This document shows, in pieces, positions 48,928-57,416 of a DNA stretch of 64,000 bases. The notes under the pieces were generated by a model. The model searched no databases, was not told where the DNA came from, and saw only the letters and a list, made by a program, of their open reading frames with translations. This DNA is from Microbacterium enclense (GTDB lineage: Bacteria; Actinomycetota; Actinomycetes; Actinomycetales; Microbacteriaceae), in assembly GCA_038182865.1 (NCBI GenBank), contig CP116226.1, forward strand, positions 434,001 to 498,000, given 5' to 3'. The position numbers were made by a program, and so were the translations under genes. Each line of letters begins with the position of its first letter. Position 1 is the stretch's first letter.

Positions 48928-49383
48928 ATGACAATCGTGGAGAACGAAGACCCCTCGACGGTTGCCGCCCGCGCCGTCGAGCGGCTGCGATTGGCAGAAG
49001 CGCGACTGGCTCGCCGGCGCCAGACCGGGTGCGGACCGAGTGAGAACGCGAGGGCGGCCATGCGGCTGATCCTCGAACGGGCCGACGACGGGCAGAACGT
49101 CACCCCGACCGAGATCGCACAGGCCCTCGGCGTCTCGACGGCGTCGGTGACGGGGATGCTCGACCGCCTGCACGCGGGCGGCCTGATCGGCTTCGTCGCG
49201 AACCCCGACGACCGCCGGAGCAAGTTCGTCGTCCCCTTCGATCGCTCGACCGACGCCGACGCCATCGATCCGGTGACAGCCCGCATCAGAGAGTTCGCTC
49301 TCGCCCTGCCCCCGGGCACCGCAGACCAGGTGGCGGCGTTCCTCGACCGGGTGCGCGAGGTCGTCGACGCGGAGTGCGACTGA
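48928..49383 (+). CDS. MarR-family regulator (module 2)
   Basis: A 151-residue winged-helix regulator with the core NARAAMRLILERADDG, VTPTEIAQALGVSTASVTGMLDRLHAGGLI and wing NPDDRRSKFVVPF. Its recognition helix is nearly that of the MarR at 28247. It ends 4 nt before the convergent stop of the DUF7882-like gene, a different arrangement from module 1, where the pair is divergent. Confidence 0.88.
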   Translation: MTIVENEDPSTVAARAVERLRLAEARLARRRQTGCGPSENARAAMRLILERADDGQNVTPTEIAQALGVSTASVTGMLDRLHAGGLIGFVANPDDRRSKFVVPFDRSTDADAIDPVTARIREFALALPPGTADQVAAFLDRVREVVDAECD

Positions 49384-49387
49384 CGCC

Positions 49388-49708
49388 CTACGTCGCGCGG
49401 GCCTCGGCGGCGTCGGGCTCCGGCTCGGCGATGATGGTCAGACCGTTCGCCGAGCTCGCCTCGTGCATCAACTGGTCGATCCACCGTCGGTTCAGCTGCG
49501 GAGCGCGGCTGCCGTAGAAGTGGAACACCAGCGGGATCGACGGGTGGATCCACAGCGTCCGCGTCCCGCTGCCGTCACCGACGGGGAAGTGGAACATGAA
49601 GGGCTCGCCGCGGCGGAGTTTGTTCATGAACACCACGCGCAGGTGAGACAACGTGCGGTCTTCGATATCGAAGGAATGACCCAACGCGTTGTAAACCAGT
49701 TTTCCCAC
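49388..49708 (-). CDS. DUF7882-like protein (copy 2)
   Basis: A 106-residue homolog of the protein encoded at 27782. Shared pattern: MGKLVYNALGHSFDIEDRTL, then SHLRVVFMNKLRRGEPFMFHF, TRTLWIHPSIPLVFHF and a C-terminal helix (LNRRWIDQLMHEASSANG). The KLRRGE(S/P)F and IWLQP/LWIHP blocks align directly. No catalytic motif is apparent. It sits tail to tail with the second MarR gene. Confidence 0.78.
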   Translation of the reverse strand: MGKLVYNALGHSFDIEDRTLSHLRVVFMNKLRRGEPFMFHFPVGDGSGTRTLWIHPSIPLVFHFYGSRAPQLNRRWIDQLMHEASSANGLTIIAEPEPDAAEARAT

Positions 49709-49779
49709 AGAGAGAGACTACCCGGCTCTCGCAGCTAATCATCCGTTCACGGGCCGCCCCCGTAGGACGCGAGCTCGAC

Positions 49780-49785
49780 TAGAGT
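49780..49785 (+). promoter_or_regulatory. -10 hexamer TAGAGT before the GH6 gene
   Basis: TAGAGT ends 7 nt before GTG 49793, again the leaderless pattern. Confidence 0.5.
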
Positions 49786-49792
49786 CCAGTGC

Positions 49793-50818
49793 GTGGGGAG
49801 AGCACACCGCCCGGTCCGGCAGAGACGCCGAATTCCCCGCGCCCTCCTCGTGGTGGCCGCCGTGATCGTGATCGGCGCTCTCATCGCGGTGATCGCCGTC
49901 GTGGGGAGCCTGGTCTCCGCCCTCTTCCAGACGCTCGGCGCGCGCCCTCCCGCCGTTGACACGCGCATCGTCGCACCGGACGAGTCGAAAGCCGCGCGCG
50001 CGGCGAAGGATTCCTCCGCCACCGCCGACGAGACCGCGGCCGCAGCCTGGCTCGCCGCGCAGCCCACCACCTATTGGCTGACGCCCGAGATCGACCCCGT
50101 CGACGAGGTGTGGGACCGCGTCGCGCATCTGGCATCCGAAGCGCGGGATCAGGATGCCGCCCTCTCCGTCGCCGTCTACGGGCTCCCCGATCGCGACTGC
50201 GGCAATCACTCCGCCGGCGGGCTCGACCCCGATTCGTACCGCGACTGGACCGGCCGGATCGGCGATGCGCTGCGCAATGCCCCTGACGTCCAGAAGATCG
50301 TGATCCTCGAACCCGACAGCATCGCCCTGTCCTCTTCCTGCGGCTCCCCCGCAGATCGCGTGACCGCCCTGAGAACGGCCGTCGACAACATCCGCGGAAC
50401 CAATACCTGGATCTACCTCGACGGCGGCCATTCCGCCTGGCATCCCGTCGACGAGATGGCCGATCTCATCACCGCGACGGGCCTCATCGGCGACGTCCGC
50501 GGCGTCGCACTGAACGTGTCGAACTATCAGGACACGGCGGCGGAGTTCGCCTACGCCCACGCGCTCTCGGAGCGGCTGGGCGGAACCCATGCCGTCATCG
50601 ACACCTCACGCAACGGCGCAGGTCCCGCGGGCTCGCAGTGGTGCAATCCGTCGGGGCGCCTGGTGGGCGATCCCGGGGGCTCCTTCGGAGACGGCGTGGT
50701 CGACACCACGCTCTGGATCAAGCCTCCCGGCGAGAGCGACGGCGAGTGCAACGGAGGCCCTGCGGCGGGAACCTGGTGGCCCCAGGCCGCGGTGGAACTC
50801 ACGCGGGAGAGCCGCTAG
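49793..50818 (+). CDS. Membrane-anchored GH6 endoglucanase-like enzyme
   Basis: A 341-residue glycoside hydrolase family 6 protein held at the membrane by one N-terminal segment (about 17-46). Family motifs are YGLPDRDCGN (about 129-138), LEPDSIAL with the likely catalytic acid Asp175, DTSRNG (270-275) and the C-terminal LWIKPPGESDGEC. GH6 enzymes cut beta-1,4-glucans. It has no carbohydrate-binding module, so it looks suited to trimming a nascent chain rather than degrading plant cellulose, similar to the GH6 partners of Streptomyces CslA-type synthases. Two GT2 synthases lie within 10 kb. Confidence 0.93.
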   Translation: MGRAHRPVRQRRRIPRALLVVAAVIVIGALIAVIAVVGSLVSALFQTLGARPPAVDTRIVAPDESKAARAAKDSSATADETAAAAWLAAQPTTYWLTPEIDPVDEVWDRVAHLASEARDQDAALSVAVYGLPDRDCGNHSAGGLDPDSYRDWTGRIGDALRNAPDVQKIVILEPDSIALSSSCGSPADRVTALRTAVDNIRGTNTWIYLDGGHSAWHPVDEMADLITATGLIGDVRGVALNVSNYQDTAAEFAYAHALSERLGGTHAVIDTSRNGAGPAGSQWCNPSGRLVGDPGGSFGDGVVDTTLWIKPPGESDGECNGGPAAGTWWPQAAVELTRESR

Positions 50819-50954
50819 CACGAGCACGTACGCCCTCCGGGGACCGCCCGAGGCGTCATCAAAGTGTGTAAGGATGTGGCACGGTCCGTGTGGCCGCCGC
50901 GTCTCGGGGGAGAACGCGGGCACGATCTTCGTGCGAACCAGAAGAGTGGGTGTG

Positions 50955-51929
50955 ATGAGCGACAGCACGGAGATGTTGAAGACGGCGGTGATCGTCGAAG
51001 ACGATCCTGACATCCGCCATCTCCTCGTCGAGGTCTTGGAAGCAGCCGGCTTCTCGACCGTCTCGGTCGGGAACGGGATCGACGGCGTCCGCGCCGTGAT
51101 CGCGTACCAACCGCTGATCACGACGCTCGATGTCAACATGCCCGGTATCGACGGCTTCGAAGCCGCGCGCCGCATCCGTCAGCAGAGCGACACCTACATC
51201 ATCATGCTCACCGGCCTCGAGGAGGAGGCGGACGTCGTGCTGGGCTTGGGGGCCGGCGCGGACGAGTACGTCGTGAAGCCCTTCCGCCCGCGCGAGCTGC
51301 GTGCCCGCATCGAGGCGCTGTTGCGTCGGCCACGCGCCGGCGGCTCGTCCACCGCAGCTCCCCGCCAAGACAGCGTGGGACCCTCATTCCCGGCCGCGCG
51401 TCCGGCGGAGGCGCAGCCGCCCGCCGCCACCCCGCCCACCGCTCCCCCTGCGTCCGCGCCGGGCGTCCCCGTCGTCGTGCCATCGTCCCAGGGCCCTGAG
51501 CCCCGAGGCGGCGCGGGCAGCGATCTGGTCTCGCGCCCCGGGACCGACGCGGCCGTCCGCGCGCACGGGGCGGTCACCCCGACCGGCGGCCCCTGGGTCG
51601 TGCATCGCGACCTGCAGCTCGACCCGGACAGCAGGATCGTGCTCGTCGGTGGCGAGGAGCTCGATCTCACCCGGACGGAGTTCGACCTCCTGGCCACTCT
51701 CATGGAGTCGAAGCGTCGCGTCCGTAGCAAGGCCGATCTGACCCTGGTGCTGCGCGGGGAGTCCTACGTCACCAGCTACTTCGTCGGCGAAGCCGACAAG
51801 CGGGCGATCGAGGCGCACATGACGAACCTCCGCCGCAAGCTCGGCGACAACCCGGCGAACCCGCGATACATCGAGACCGTCCGGGGGGTGGGCTACCGCC
51901 TCACGTCGGAGTTGATGGCTGCGCCCTGA
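50955..51929 (+). CDS. PhoB/OmpR-type response regulator with long linker
   Basis: A 324-residue response regulator. The receiver (10-122) shows VEDDPDI, the phosphorylated Asp59 in TLDVNMPG, Thr86 and Lys108 in VVKPFRP. A Pro/Ala-rich linker of about 85 residues (AQPPAATPPTAPPASAPGVP) is unusually long. The winged helix is at 216-320 (LDLTRTEFDLLATLM, EAHMTNLRRKLGD, RYIETVRGVGYRL). The best histidine-kinase partner is at 55749, beyond the GT2 gene. ATG 50955 is the first start after the GH6 gene. Confidence 0.92.
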   Translation: MSDSTEMLKTAVIVEDDPDIRHLLVEVLEAAGFSTVSVGNGIDGVRAVIAYQPLITTLDVNMPGIDGFEAARRIRQQSDTYIIMLTGLEEEADVVLGLGAGADEYVVKPFRPRELRARIEALLRRPRAGGSSTAAPRQDSVGPSFPAARPAEAQPPAATPPTAPPASAPGVPVVVPSSQGPEPRGGAGSDLVSRPGTDAAVRAHGAVTPTGGPWVVHRDLQLDPDSRIVLVGGEELDLTRTEFDLLATLMESKRRVRSKADLTLVLRGESYVTSYFVGEADKRAIEAHMTNLRRKLGDNPANPRYIETVRGVGYRLTSELMAAP

Positions 51930-51978
51930 GCCACCGCGACGCGGCGACGCGGCGCGCAGACATGGTGCCCGCATACGA

Positions 51979-52014
51979 CGAATGCCTCGGCCCTCCCCAG
52001 GGCCGAGGCATTCG
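51979..52014. terminator. Bidirectional terminator between the response regulator and GT2 genes
   Basis: CGAATGCCTCGGCCCT (51979-51994) pairs perfectly with AGGGCCGAGGCATTCG (51999-52014) around a CCCC loop, a 16-bp stem. T-rich sequence follows on the plus strand. Confidence 0.88.
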
Positions 52015-52055
52015 TGTTTCTGACGCGTTCGGGTCGCGATCAGATCGGGAGTCCG

Positions 52056-53531
52056 TCACACCTTGAAGCCGTGGTGCCGACGGACGAGCTTGGAGAACAT
52101 CAGGAGGGTCTGCAGGACGGTGACGACACCGACGATCGGCCAGCCGATCCACAGGATCGAGGACTGCACCATCGGGCCGACCATCACCCAGATCACCGCG
52201 AGGGCGATCGCGACGGCGAGGAGCACCACCATCGGGGCCCAGTGACCCAGCCCGCCACCGCGCTCGGCCTTGGCCTGCATGGCCCAGTTGTCGACCTTCT
52301 TACGCGAGAGGAAGCGCGTCCACGAGCGGACGAAGTGGCTGATGCGGATCCACATGAACAGCTCGGCCGGGAAGAACAGCACCGCGAAGAGGACGTCGCG
52401 ACGGTTGACGGCCTTCATGGTGCGCGCGATGCGCAGGTTGAGCAGCATCGCGATGACCGGCGGGATGAGCCACAGCGGCGAGAAGACGAAGGCGCCGATG
52501 GAGAGGGAGCCTGCGAGCAGCGTGAGGAAGGCCACGCGGACGAACAGGTTCGTCAGCATGCCGAAGTTCTCGAACCAGCGCAGACGCAGGTTGGGGTGGA
52601 AGGGCTGACCCTTCGTGTCGCCGCGCTGGCCGGGCCACATCAGCTCGATGGCGCCATAGGTCCACTTCACCTGCTGCGCGTCGTATCCGGAGAGCGTCGT
52701 CATGCCACCCACGTCGGCGCGCGCGTAGGGGCTGATCTTGGTCAGGTAGCCGGCGCTCTTGATCTGCAGCGACAGAAGCGAGTCCTCCACCTCGGAGTCC
52801 TTGACCCACGGGGTGTTCTGGTGGTTCTGCTTCATGGCGTCGCGCAGGGCGTTGGTCGAGAAGATCGAGAACTGCCCGCCGAGCACCGCCATGTTGCGTC
52901 CGCGCAGCATGTTCTGAAGGTTGAAGGCCGCGAACTGCGTGCGCTGCCCAGCGGTGAGGAACTTCGCGATCACTCCCTTGATGGGCCGGTCGTCGATCGT
53001 GTAGATCGCGGAGATGCCGCCGATGCGGGAGTCCGACACGGCCTCGGTCTCGAGGTACTCCACGGCCTGGGAATCCGCGATCGTGTCGCCGTCGACGCCC
53101 AGGAGGTAGTCGTAGCCCTCGACGAGCGAGTAGCCGTAGTTGAGAGCACCGACCTTCTTGTCGGGGTTCTTGCCGATGTCGTGGACGAAGACCTCGGTGA
53201 ACTGCTCGCCCAGGTCGGTCGAGATCTCGTGAGGCCCGCTGTACTCGGAGGCGATCTTCACGGTGTTGTCCGACGTGTTGTTCACGACCACGTGGATGAC
53301 ATCCGGCACGCGGGTCTGACCGAGCAGCGCCTCGATCACGTCGGCGATCGACTCTTCCTCGTTGTAGGCGGGAATGACGCACCCGATCGTCGAGCGGTGG
53401 ACCGACGTGTTCTCCAGCACAGCGGCGAAGTCGTCGGCGAATCCGTGCTCCGAGGCCGCCGACGCCGTCGCCTCCACCGCAGGGTAGGCGAGCGCCTGGG
53501 AGTGGGGGGCGAAGTTGCGCGCATCGGTCAT
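52056..53531 (-). CDS. Processive GT2 glycosyltransferase (copy 2)
   Basis: A 491-residue membrane synthase. The catalytic domain shows CVIPAYNEEESI (51-62), DGD (147-149), the acidic EVEDS (247-251) and QQVKW (286-290), a QxxRW variant with Lys in place of Arg. About five membrane segments follow residue 325. It differs strongly from the copy at 43624: a cytosolic N-terminal stretch of about 45 residues and no leading TM. ATG 53531 has AGGAAG about 10 nt upstream. It is divergent from a membrane protein gene and flanked by the regulator genes. Product unknown. Confidence 0.92.
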   Translation of the reverse strand: MTDARNFAPHSQALAYPAVEATASAASEHGFADDFAAVLENTSVHRSTIGCVIPAYNEEESIADVIEALLGQTRVPDVIHVVVNNTSDNTVKIASEYSGPHEISTDLGEQFTEVFVHDIGKNPDKKVGALNYGYSLVEGYDYLLGVDGDTIADSQAVEYLETEAVSDSRIGGISAIYTIDDRPIKGVIAKFLTAGQRTQFAAFNLQNMLRGRNMAVLGGQFSIFSTNALRDAMKQNHQNTPWVKDSEVEDSLLSLQIKSAGYLTKISPYARADVGGMTTLSGYDAQQVKWTYGAIELMWPGQRGDTKGQPFHPNLRLRWFENFGMLTNLFVRVAFLTLLAGSLSIGAFVFSPLWLIPPVIAMLLNLRIARTMKAVNRRDVLFAVLFFPAELFMWIRISHFVRSWTRFLSRKKVDNWAMQAKAERGGGLGHWAPMVVLLAVAIALAVIWVMVGPMVQSSILWIGWPIVGVVTVLQTLLMFSKLVRRHHGFKV

Positions 53532-53681
53532 GGCGGGGTGTCTTCCTGTTCGGAGGGGTGGCGTGTCGGCCACGTCCCACTCTGGTAGGTTCGCCGCAAG
53601 ACGCGTGCCGGGATCCGGCATCGTCCCCGCAAGATTTCCGCAAGATCTGCTCAGGCGAGCAGGAGCAGAAAGCGCCCGCCG

Positions 53682-54755
53682 ATGGCCGTCCTCGATCTCA
53701 TCGCCGCCATCGCCGCCGCCGCCGTCGCCGTCACGGTCTTGTTCCTCGCCCACGGGCGCCACGGCGACGACCGCGGGGGTCCGCGGGCCGAACTCGTCCG
53801 CTACTTCGGCGTCGCCTCACTCGCCGCTCTCGCCTGCGCCCTCCTCAACATCCTCGAAGAGACGGGTGGGGGCACGTTCGCGGCGGCCGTGGGCAACGCG
53901 ACCAACGTCTTCGCGCCCGGACTGGTGTGGGCGGGCGTCCGCCGGTTGAACGCGCGCCCGGCGATCGGAGCCGTCAGCGCCGGAGCCGGCGGCATCCTGA
54001 TGCTCGGGGTGACCTTCGTCCTCCCCCTCGACGACGCCACCCTGCTGAAGACCGCGGGGATCGCGGCCTTCGCGCTCCTGGCAGCCGTGGAACTGAGGCG
54101 TCGACCGGTCGGCGCCATCGAGGGGACTCGCCTCATGGCCTGGGCGATGGGGCTGTTCGCGGCATACAACTTCGGCCGCCTGGTCATCGCCGCCCTCGCG
54201 GGGATGTACTCGCCCCTCTGGCAGAAGCTGGCATCGGCCGAGATCACCTCGATCGTCAGCGCCGTGACCATCGTGATCGTGGCCGCGTGCGCCGTCCACA
54301 TGGGTCGACAGCTCGACGACGACCCGGCCCCCGGCACACGGGCACACGATCGCGGCGCCTTGCGGCGCGACGCCCTCGGACTGTTGCAGGGACGCCCCGG
54401 GCTGGACGCGGTCGTGGTCCGGGTCGACGAGCTGGATCTCATCCGGGCAGCCCACAGCGCGGGGCGCGCCGAGCAGATGCTGTCCGCGGTGGTGGATGCC
54501 GCCCGCACCGCGGTTCCCGGCGTCGCCGCCGGAGTACCGGCGCGCGACACGGTCTTCCTCCTCCTGCCCGCCGACGCCGATGTCGACGACGTCGAGCGAT
54601 CCGTGAGGGAGGCGTTCGCGGCGGTGATGCCCACGATCGGCTACGACGACACCCCGGAGCTGTCGTTCGAGCACCACGCGGTGGACGACGTCGACGCCGT
54701 GTCGCTCCTCATGGACACCAAACGTCTCCGGCCGCGTCAGTCGCTGCCCCACTGA
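53682..54755 (+). CDS. Multi-TM protein with degenerate GGDEF-like domain (copy A)
   Basis: A 357-residue protein. About seven hydrophobic segments fill residues 1-210 and a cytoplasmic domain of about 130 residues follows. That domain has the size and layout of a GGDEF fold (VVVRVDELDLIRAAHSAGRAEQML, then DTVFLLLPADAD) but neither the GG(D/E)EF active loop nor the GHxxGD motif, so it cannot be a diguanylate cyclase. It has the same architecture as the protein encoded at 57413. It is convergent with a lipoprotein gene 13 nt away. Confidence 0.75.
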   Translation: MAVLDLIAAIAAAAVAVTVLFLAHGRHGDDRGGPRAELVRYFGVASLAALACALLNILEETGGGTFAAAVGNATNVFAPGLVWAGVRRLNARPAIGAVSAGAGGILMLGVTFVLPLDDATLLKTAGIAAFALLAAVELRRRPVGAIEGTRLMAWAMGLFAAYNFGRLVIAALAGMYSPLWQKLASAEITSIVSAVTIVIVAACAVHMGRQLDDDPAPGTRAHDRGALRRDALGLLQGRPGLDAVVVRVDELDLIRAAHSAGRAEQMLSAVVDAARTAVPGVAAGVPARDTVFLLLPADADVDDVERSVREAFAAVMPTIGYDDTPELSFEHHAVDDVDAVSLLMDTKRLRPRQSLPH

Positions 54756-54768
54756 GGGGCGTGCGGGC

Positions 54769-55572
54769 TCAGCCCTGGCCCGTGGAGCTCTCGCCCCACC
54801 CCGGAGCCCGTCCGGTGCTGTCCGTGGTCGTCGTCTGCGAGGCCGTCGACTGTCCGTCGCCCGTGAAGATCGCGACGGGGAGGTACTGGTAGACCGTCTG
54901 CTGACTGAAAGACGAGTCGGTGTTGGCGGTTCCTTCGACGGCGACGTTCAGCGCGAACTCCAGCGTGATGCCGTAGGTGTCGTTCGGCAGCTGCCGGATC
55001 GAGGTCGTCGGGACCAGCAGACCACCCTGGAAGCTGTTGAGCAGCAGGCCGCGATCGGAACGCAGCGTGTCGGAGGGCACGAGCGTGCGCGGGTCGGCGC
55101 TGAACTGGAAGGGGTTCGACACCTGCCCGCCGGTCTGAGCTGTCTGGGAGGTGATCGACACCGATGACAGATAGACGCGACGCTTCTGGCTGAGCACGGC
55201 CTTCTCATCGACCCGGTGGTCGAAGACGTTCACGGCGAACCCGAACTGCTTCTCGTTCGTCGGCGTCCATTCCATGGTGCGCTTGGGGTTGACGGCCCAC
55301 ACGTCGAGGCGGACCTCGAGCCCGTCGGCCACCTCCGACGACAGCGTCACGGAGCCGTCGTAGGTGAACTGCGAGTCGAAGGGCATGCTCGACGAGGCGA
55401 CCTGCGGGGCCGGCGTCGCGACGACGACGGACTGGTCGCCCGACTTCTGTCCCTGGAACGCGTTGAAGGCGTCGATCACCTGCGTGCACCCGCTGAGGGC
55501 GATCGGGCTCAAGACGAGGGCGGCGGCGAGCGCGATCGCGCGGACCGCACGGGGGCGAGACGGGGTGGTCAC
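54769..55572 (-). CDS. Lipoprotein A, convergent with the degenerate-GGDEF gene
   Basis: A 267-residue exported lipoprotein: Arg-rich start, hydrophobic core and lipobox LSGC (about residue 29). The mature part is a beta-rich domain with RRVYLSSVSITSQ and QQTVYQYLPVAIFTGDG, and a Ser/Thr-rich tail. CAGGAG precedes GTG 55572. By eye it resembles the lipoprotein encoded at 58533 in layout (a VYL strand, a TLEF/TYEF strand, then a V.I end). Function unknown; it may work with the neighbouring kinase or membrane protein. Confidence 0.8.
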   Translation of the reverse strand: MTTPSRPRAVRAIALAAALVLSPIALSGCTQVIDAFNAFQGQKSGDQSVVVATPAPQVASSSMPFDSQFTYDGSVTLSSEVADGLEVRLDVWAVNPKRTMEWTPTNEKQFGFAVNVFDHRVDEKAVLSQKRRVYLSSVSITSQTAQTGGQVSNPFQFSADPRTLVPSDTLRSDRGLLLNSFQGGLLVPTTSIRQLPNDTYGITLEFALNVAVEGTANTDSSFSQQTVYQYLPVAIFTGDGQSTASQTTTTDSTGRAPGWGESSTGQG

Positions 55573-55735
55573 GGGTAGCTCCTGAGGAGGGGGGCGCGGG
55601 CGCGCCGAGGTCGATGAACGACCATCACACTGCGGGATGCAGGCCTCAGGGGGAGTCTGACCGGACGACGCGCCACGGTGGGCGCAAACGGCGAGCAGAG
55701 ACAGGATGGCGCGCAGAAGACTACACCACCGTGGA

Positions 55736-55741
55736 TACACT
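55736..55741 (+). promoter_or_regulatory. -10 hexamer TACACT before the histidine kinase gene
   Basis: TACACT ends 7 nt before ATG 55749; no Shine-Dalgarno sequence is present. Confidence 0.45.
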
Positions 55742-55748
55742 CAATGAC

Positions 55749-57416
55749 ATGGCAGCCGCGAGGAGCGTTTCGTCGGCAGCGCCGACCCGGGTGCTGGAGG
55801 GTGACGAGGTATCCAGTCCCAGCAGTCGGACGCGGTCCGTCTGGCTCCTACAGCTCGTCCTGGGTGCCAGCGTGGTGATCACCGTGCTCCTCACCCAGGC
55901 CCTCGACCCGCGCCTGTTCGCCGTCTGGACGTTCTCGACCGGGGTGGGCATCGTCATCGCTCTGACCGCCGTCGCGATCATCGTTCCCTGGCACCGTCTC
56001 CCCCGCAACGCGGTCGCCTTCATCCCGTTCGGCGACATCATCGGCATCGGCCTGCTGAGCTTCGGAACCGACCTGCGCTTCGGGTTCTTCTGGGTCTTCC
56101 CGATCACGTGGATCGCCACGCACTTCGCGGTGAGTCTGCTCATCGCCACTCTCGCGACCGTGGGCGTCATCATCGTCGTCGACGCCGCCATCAACGGCTC
56201 GGGTCCGGCCACGGCGCTCCGGCTCATCGTCGTCCTCCTGTCCTTGACGTTCATCGGCATCACCACATACCTGTCGTCGCGGCAGACCCGCGCGTTCAAG
56301 CAGCTGCTGCGAAGACAGGCCGCGCGCCTTCAGGGCACCCTGCAACGGGTCACAGGGCAGGAACGGCGGGTGTCGCAGGTACTGAACGGCCTGGACACCG
56401 GCATCGCCCGGATGTCCGTCGACGGAGAAGTCCTCGCGCTGAACGACACGTACCTCTCGCTCTACGGGATCGAGCGCGATGAGCCGCAGCGGCTCGGCGG
56501 TGCCGTCGAGTACGCGACCCTGCGCGGCGAGCCCTTGAGCGAGTCGGAACGCCCTTTCGCGCGAGCGGCGCGCGGGGAGCAGTTCGACGACGAGCGTGTG
56601 TGGCTCTTCGACACCGAGGGGAACTGGCATGCCCTGTCGGCCTCGACGAGGCGCCTCGTCTCTTCAGACGAGCCGGAGAGCACGCTCCTCATCGTGCACG
56701 ACATCACCGCCCTCATCGAGGCGGAGCGCGCCCGCGAACGTCTTGCGGCGACGGTGTCGCACGAGCTCCGAAACCCCCTCACCGCGATCATCGGACACGC
56801 AGATCTGGCTCTGGACGACCCGAATCTCTCCCCGAAGGTGCGGGAACAGCTCGAGGTCATCGCCGGAGCCGGCGAGCGGATGCAGAAGCTGATCTCCGAG
56901 ATCCTCGCGAACTCGCGCGGAGTCTTCCGAGAGAAGGACACCCCGAAGACCGCTGATGCCATGCGCATCATCGCCTCGTCTCTGGAGTCGTTCCGTCCCG
57001 CTGCGGCGGCCCGGGGCGTCGCCATCGTCGATGATCTGCCCGAGGTCGCCGAGGTGGTGGGCGACGCCTTCCGCTTGCGGCAGGCGTTCGACAACATCCT
57101 GAGCAACGCGATCAAGTACACGCCCGCGGGCGGGTCGGTGCAGCTCACGGCGGACGTCGAGGGCGACAGCGTCGAGTTGCGATTCTCCGACACCGGGATC
57201 GGCATCCCGAACGACGACCTCCCCCTGATCTTCGACCCCTACTTCCGCTCGCGTGCCGCGCGCGAGAGCTCCACACCCGGCACGGGTCTGGGCATGGGCA
57301 TCGTCCGCGGCATCGTCGAAGAGAACGGAGGCTCGGTGACGCTGGAGAGCGAGGTGGGCATCGGCACCACCGTCACCGTCACCCTCCCTGCTCCGTCGAA
57401 GGACCAGGAGGCATGA
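55749..57416 (+). CDS. Membrane sensor histidine kinase with PAS domain
   Basis: A 555-residue kinase. Six hydrophobic segments (about 32-178) form the sensor, a linker helix leads to a PAS-like domain (210-320: GLDTGIARMSVDGEVLALNDTYL), then the HisKA box RLAATVSHELRNPLTAI with phosphoacceptor His338 and a HATPase domain with N449/N453 (DNILSNAIKYTP), DTGIGIP (481) and GTGLGMGIV (511). No large extracellular domain is present. The partner regulator is probably the one at 50955. Its end overlaps the gene at 57413 (ATGA). Confidence 0.92.
   Translation: MAAARSVSSAAPTRVLEGDEVSSPSSRTRSVWLLQLVLGASVVITVLLTQALDPRLFAVWTFSTGVGIVIALTAVAIIVPWHRLPRNAVAFIPFGDIIGIGLLSFGTDLRFGFFWVFPITWIATHFAVSLLIATLATVGVIIVVDAAINGSGPATALRLIVVLLSLTFIGITTYLSSRQTRAFKQLLRRQAARLQGTLQRVTGQERRVSQVLNGLDTGIARMSVDGEVLALNDTYLSLYGIERDEPQRLGGAVEYATLRGEPLSESERPFARAARGEQFDDERVWLFDTEGNWHALSASTRRLVSSDEPESTLLIVHDITALIEAERARERLAATVSHELRNPLTAIIGHADLALDDPNLSPKVREQLEVIAGAGERMQKLISEILANSRGVFREKDTPKTADAMRIIASSLESFRPAAAARGVAIVDDLPEVAEVVGDAFRLRQAFDNILSNAIKYTPAGGSVQLTADVEGDSVELRFSDTGIGIPNDDLPLIFDPYFRSRAARESSTPGTGLGMGIVRGIVEENGGSVTLESEVGIGTTVTVTLPAPSKDQEA

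Noticed and set aside
52056..53531. BcsA-type cellulose synthase
   Set aside because: The GT2 motifs fit a processive synthase, but there is no PilZ domain, no BcsB-like partner, and the last motif is QQVKW rather than QxxRW, so the polymer cannot be named.
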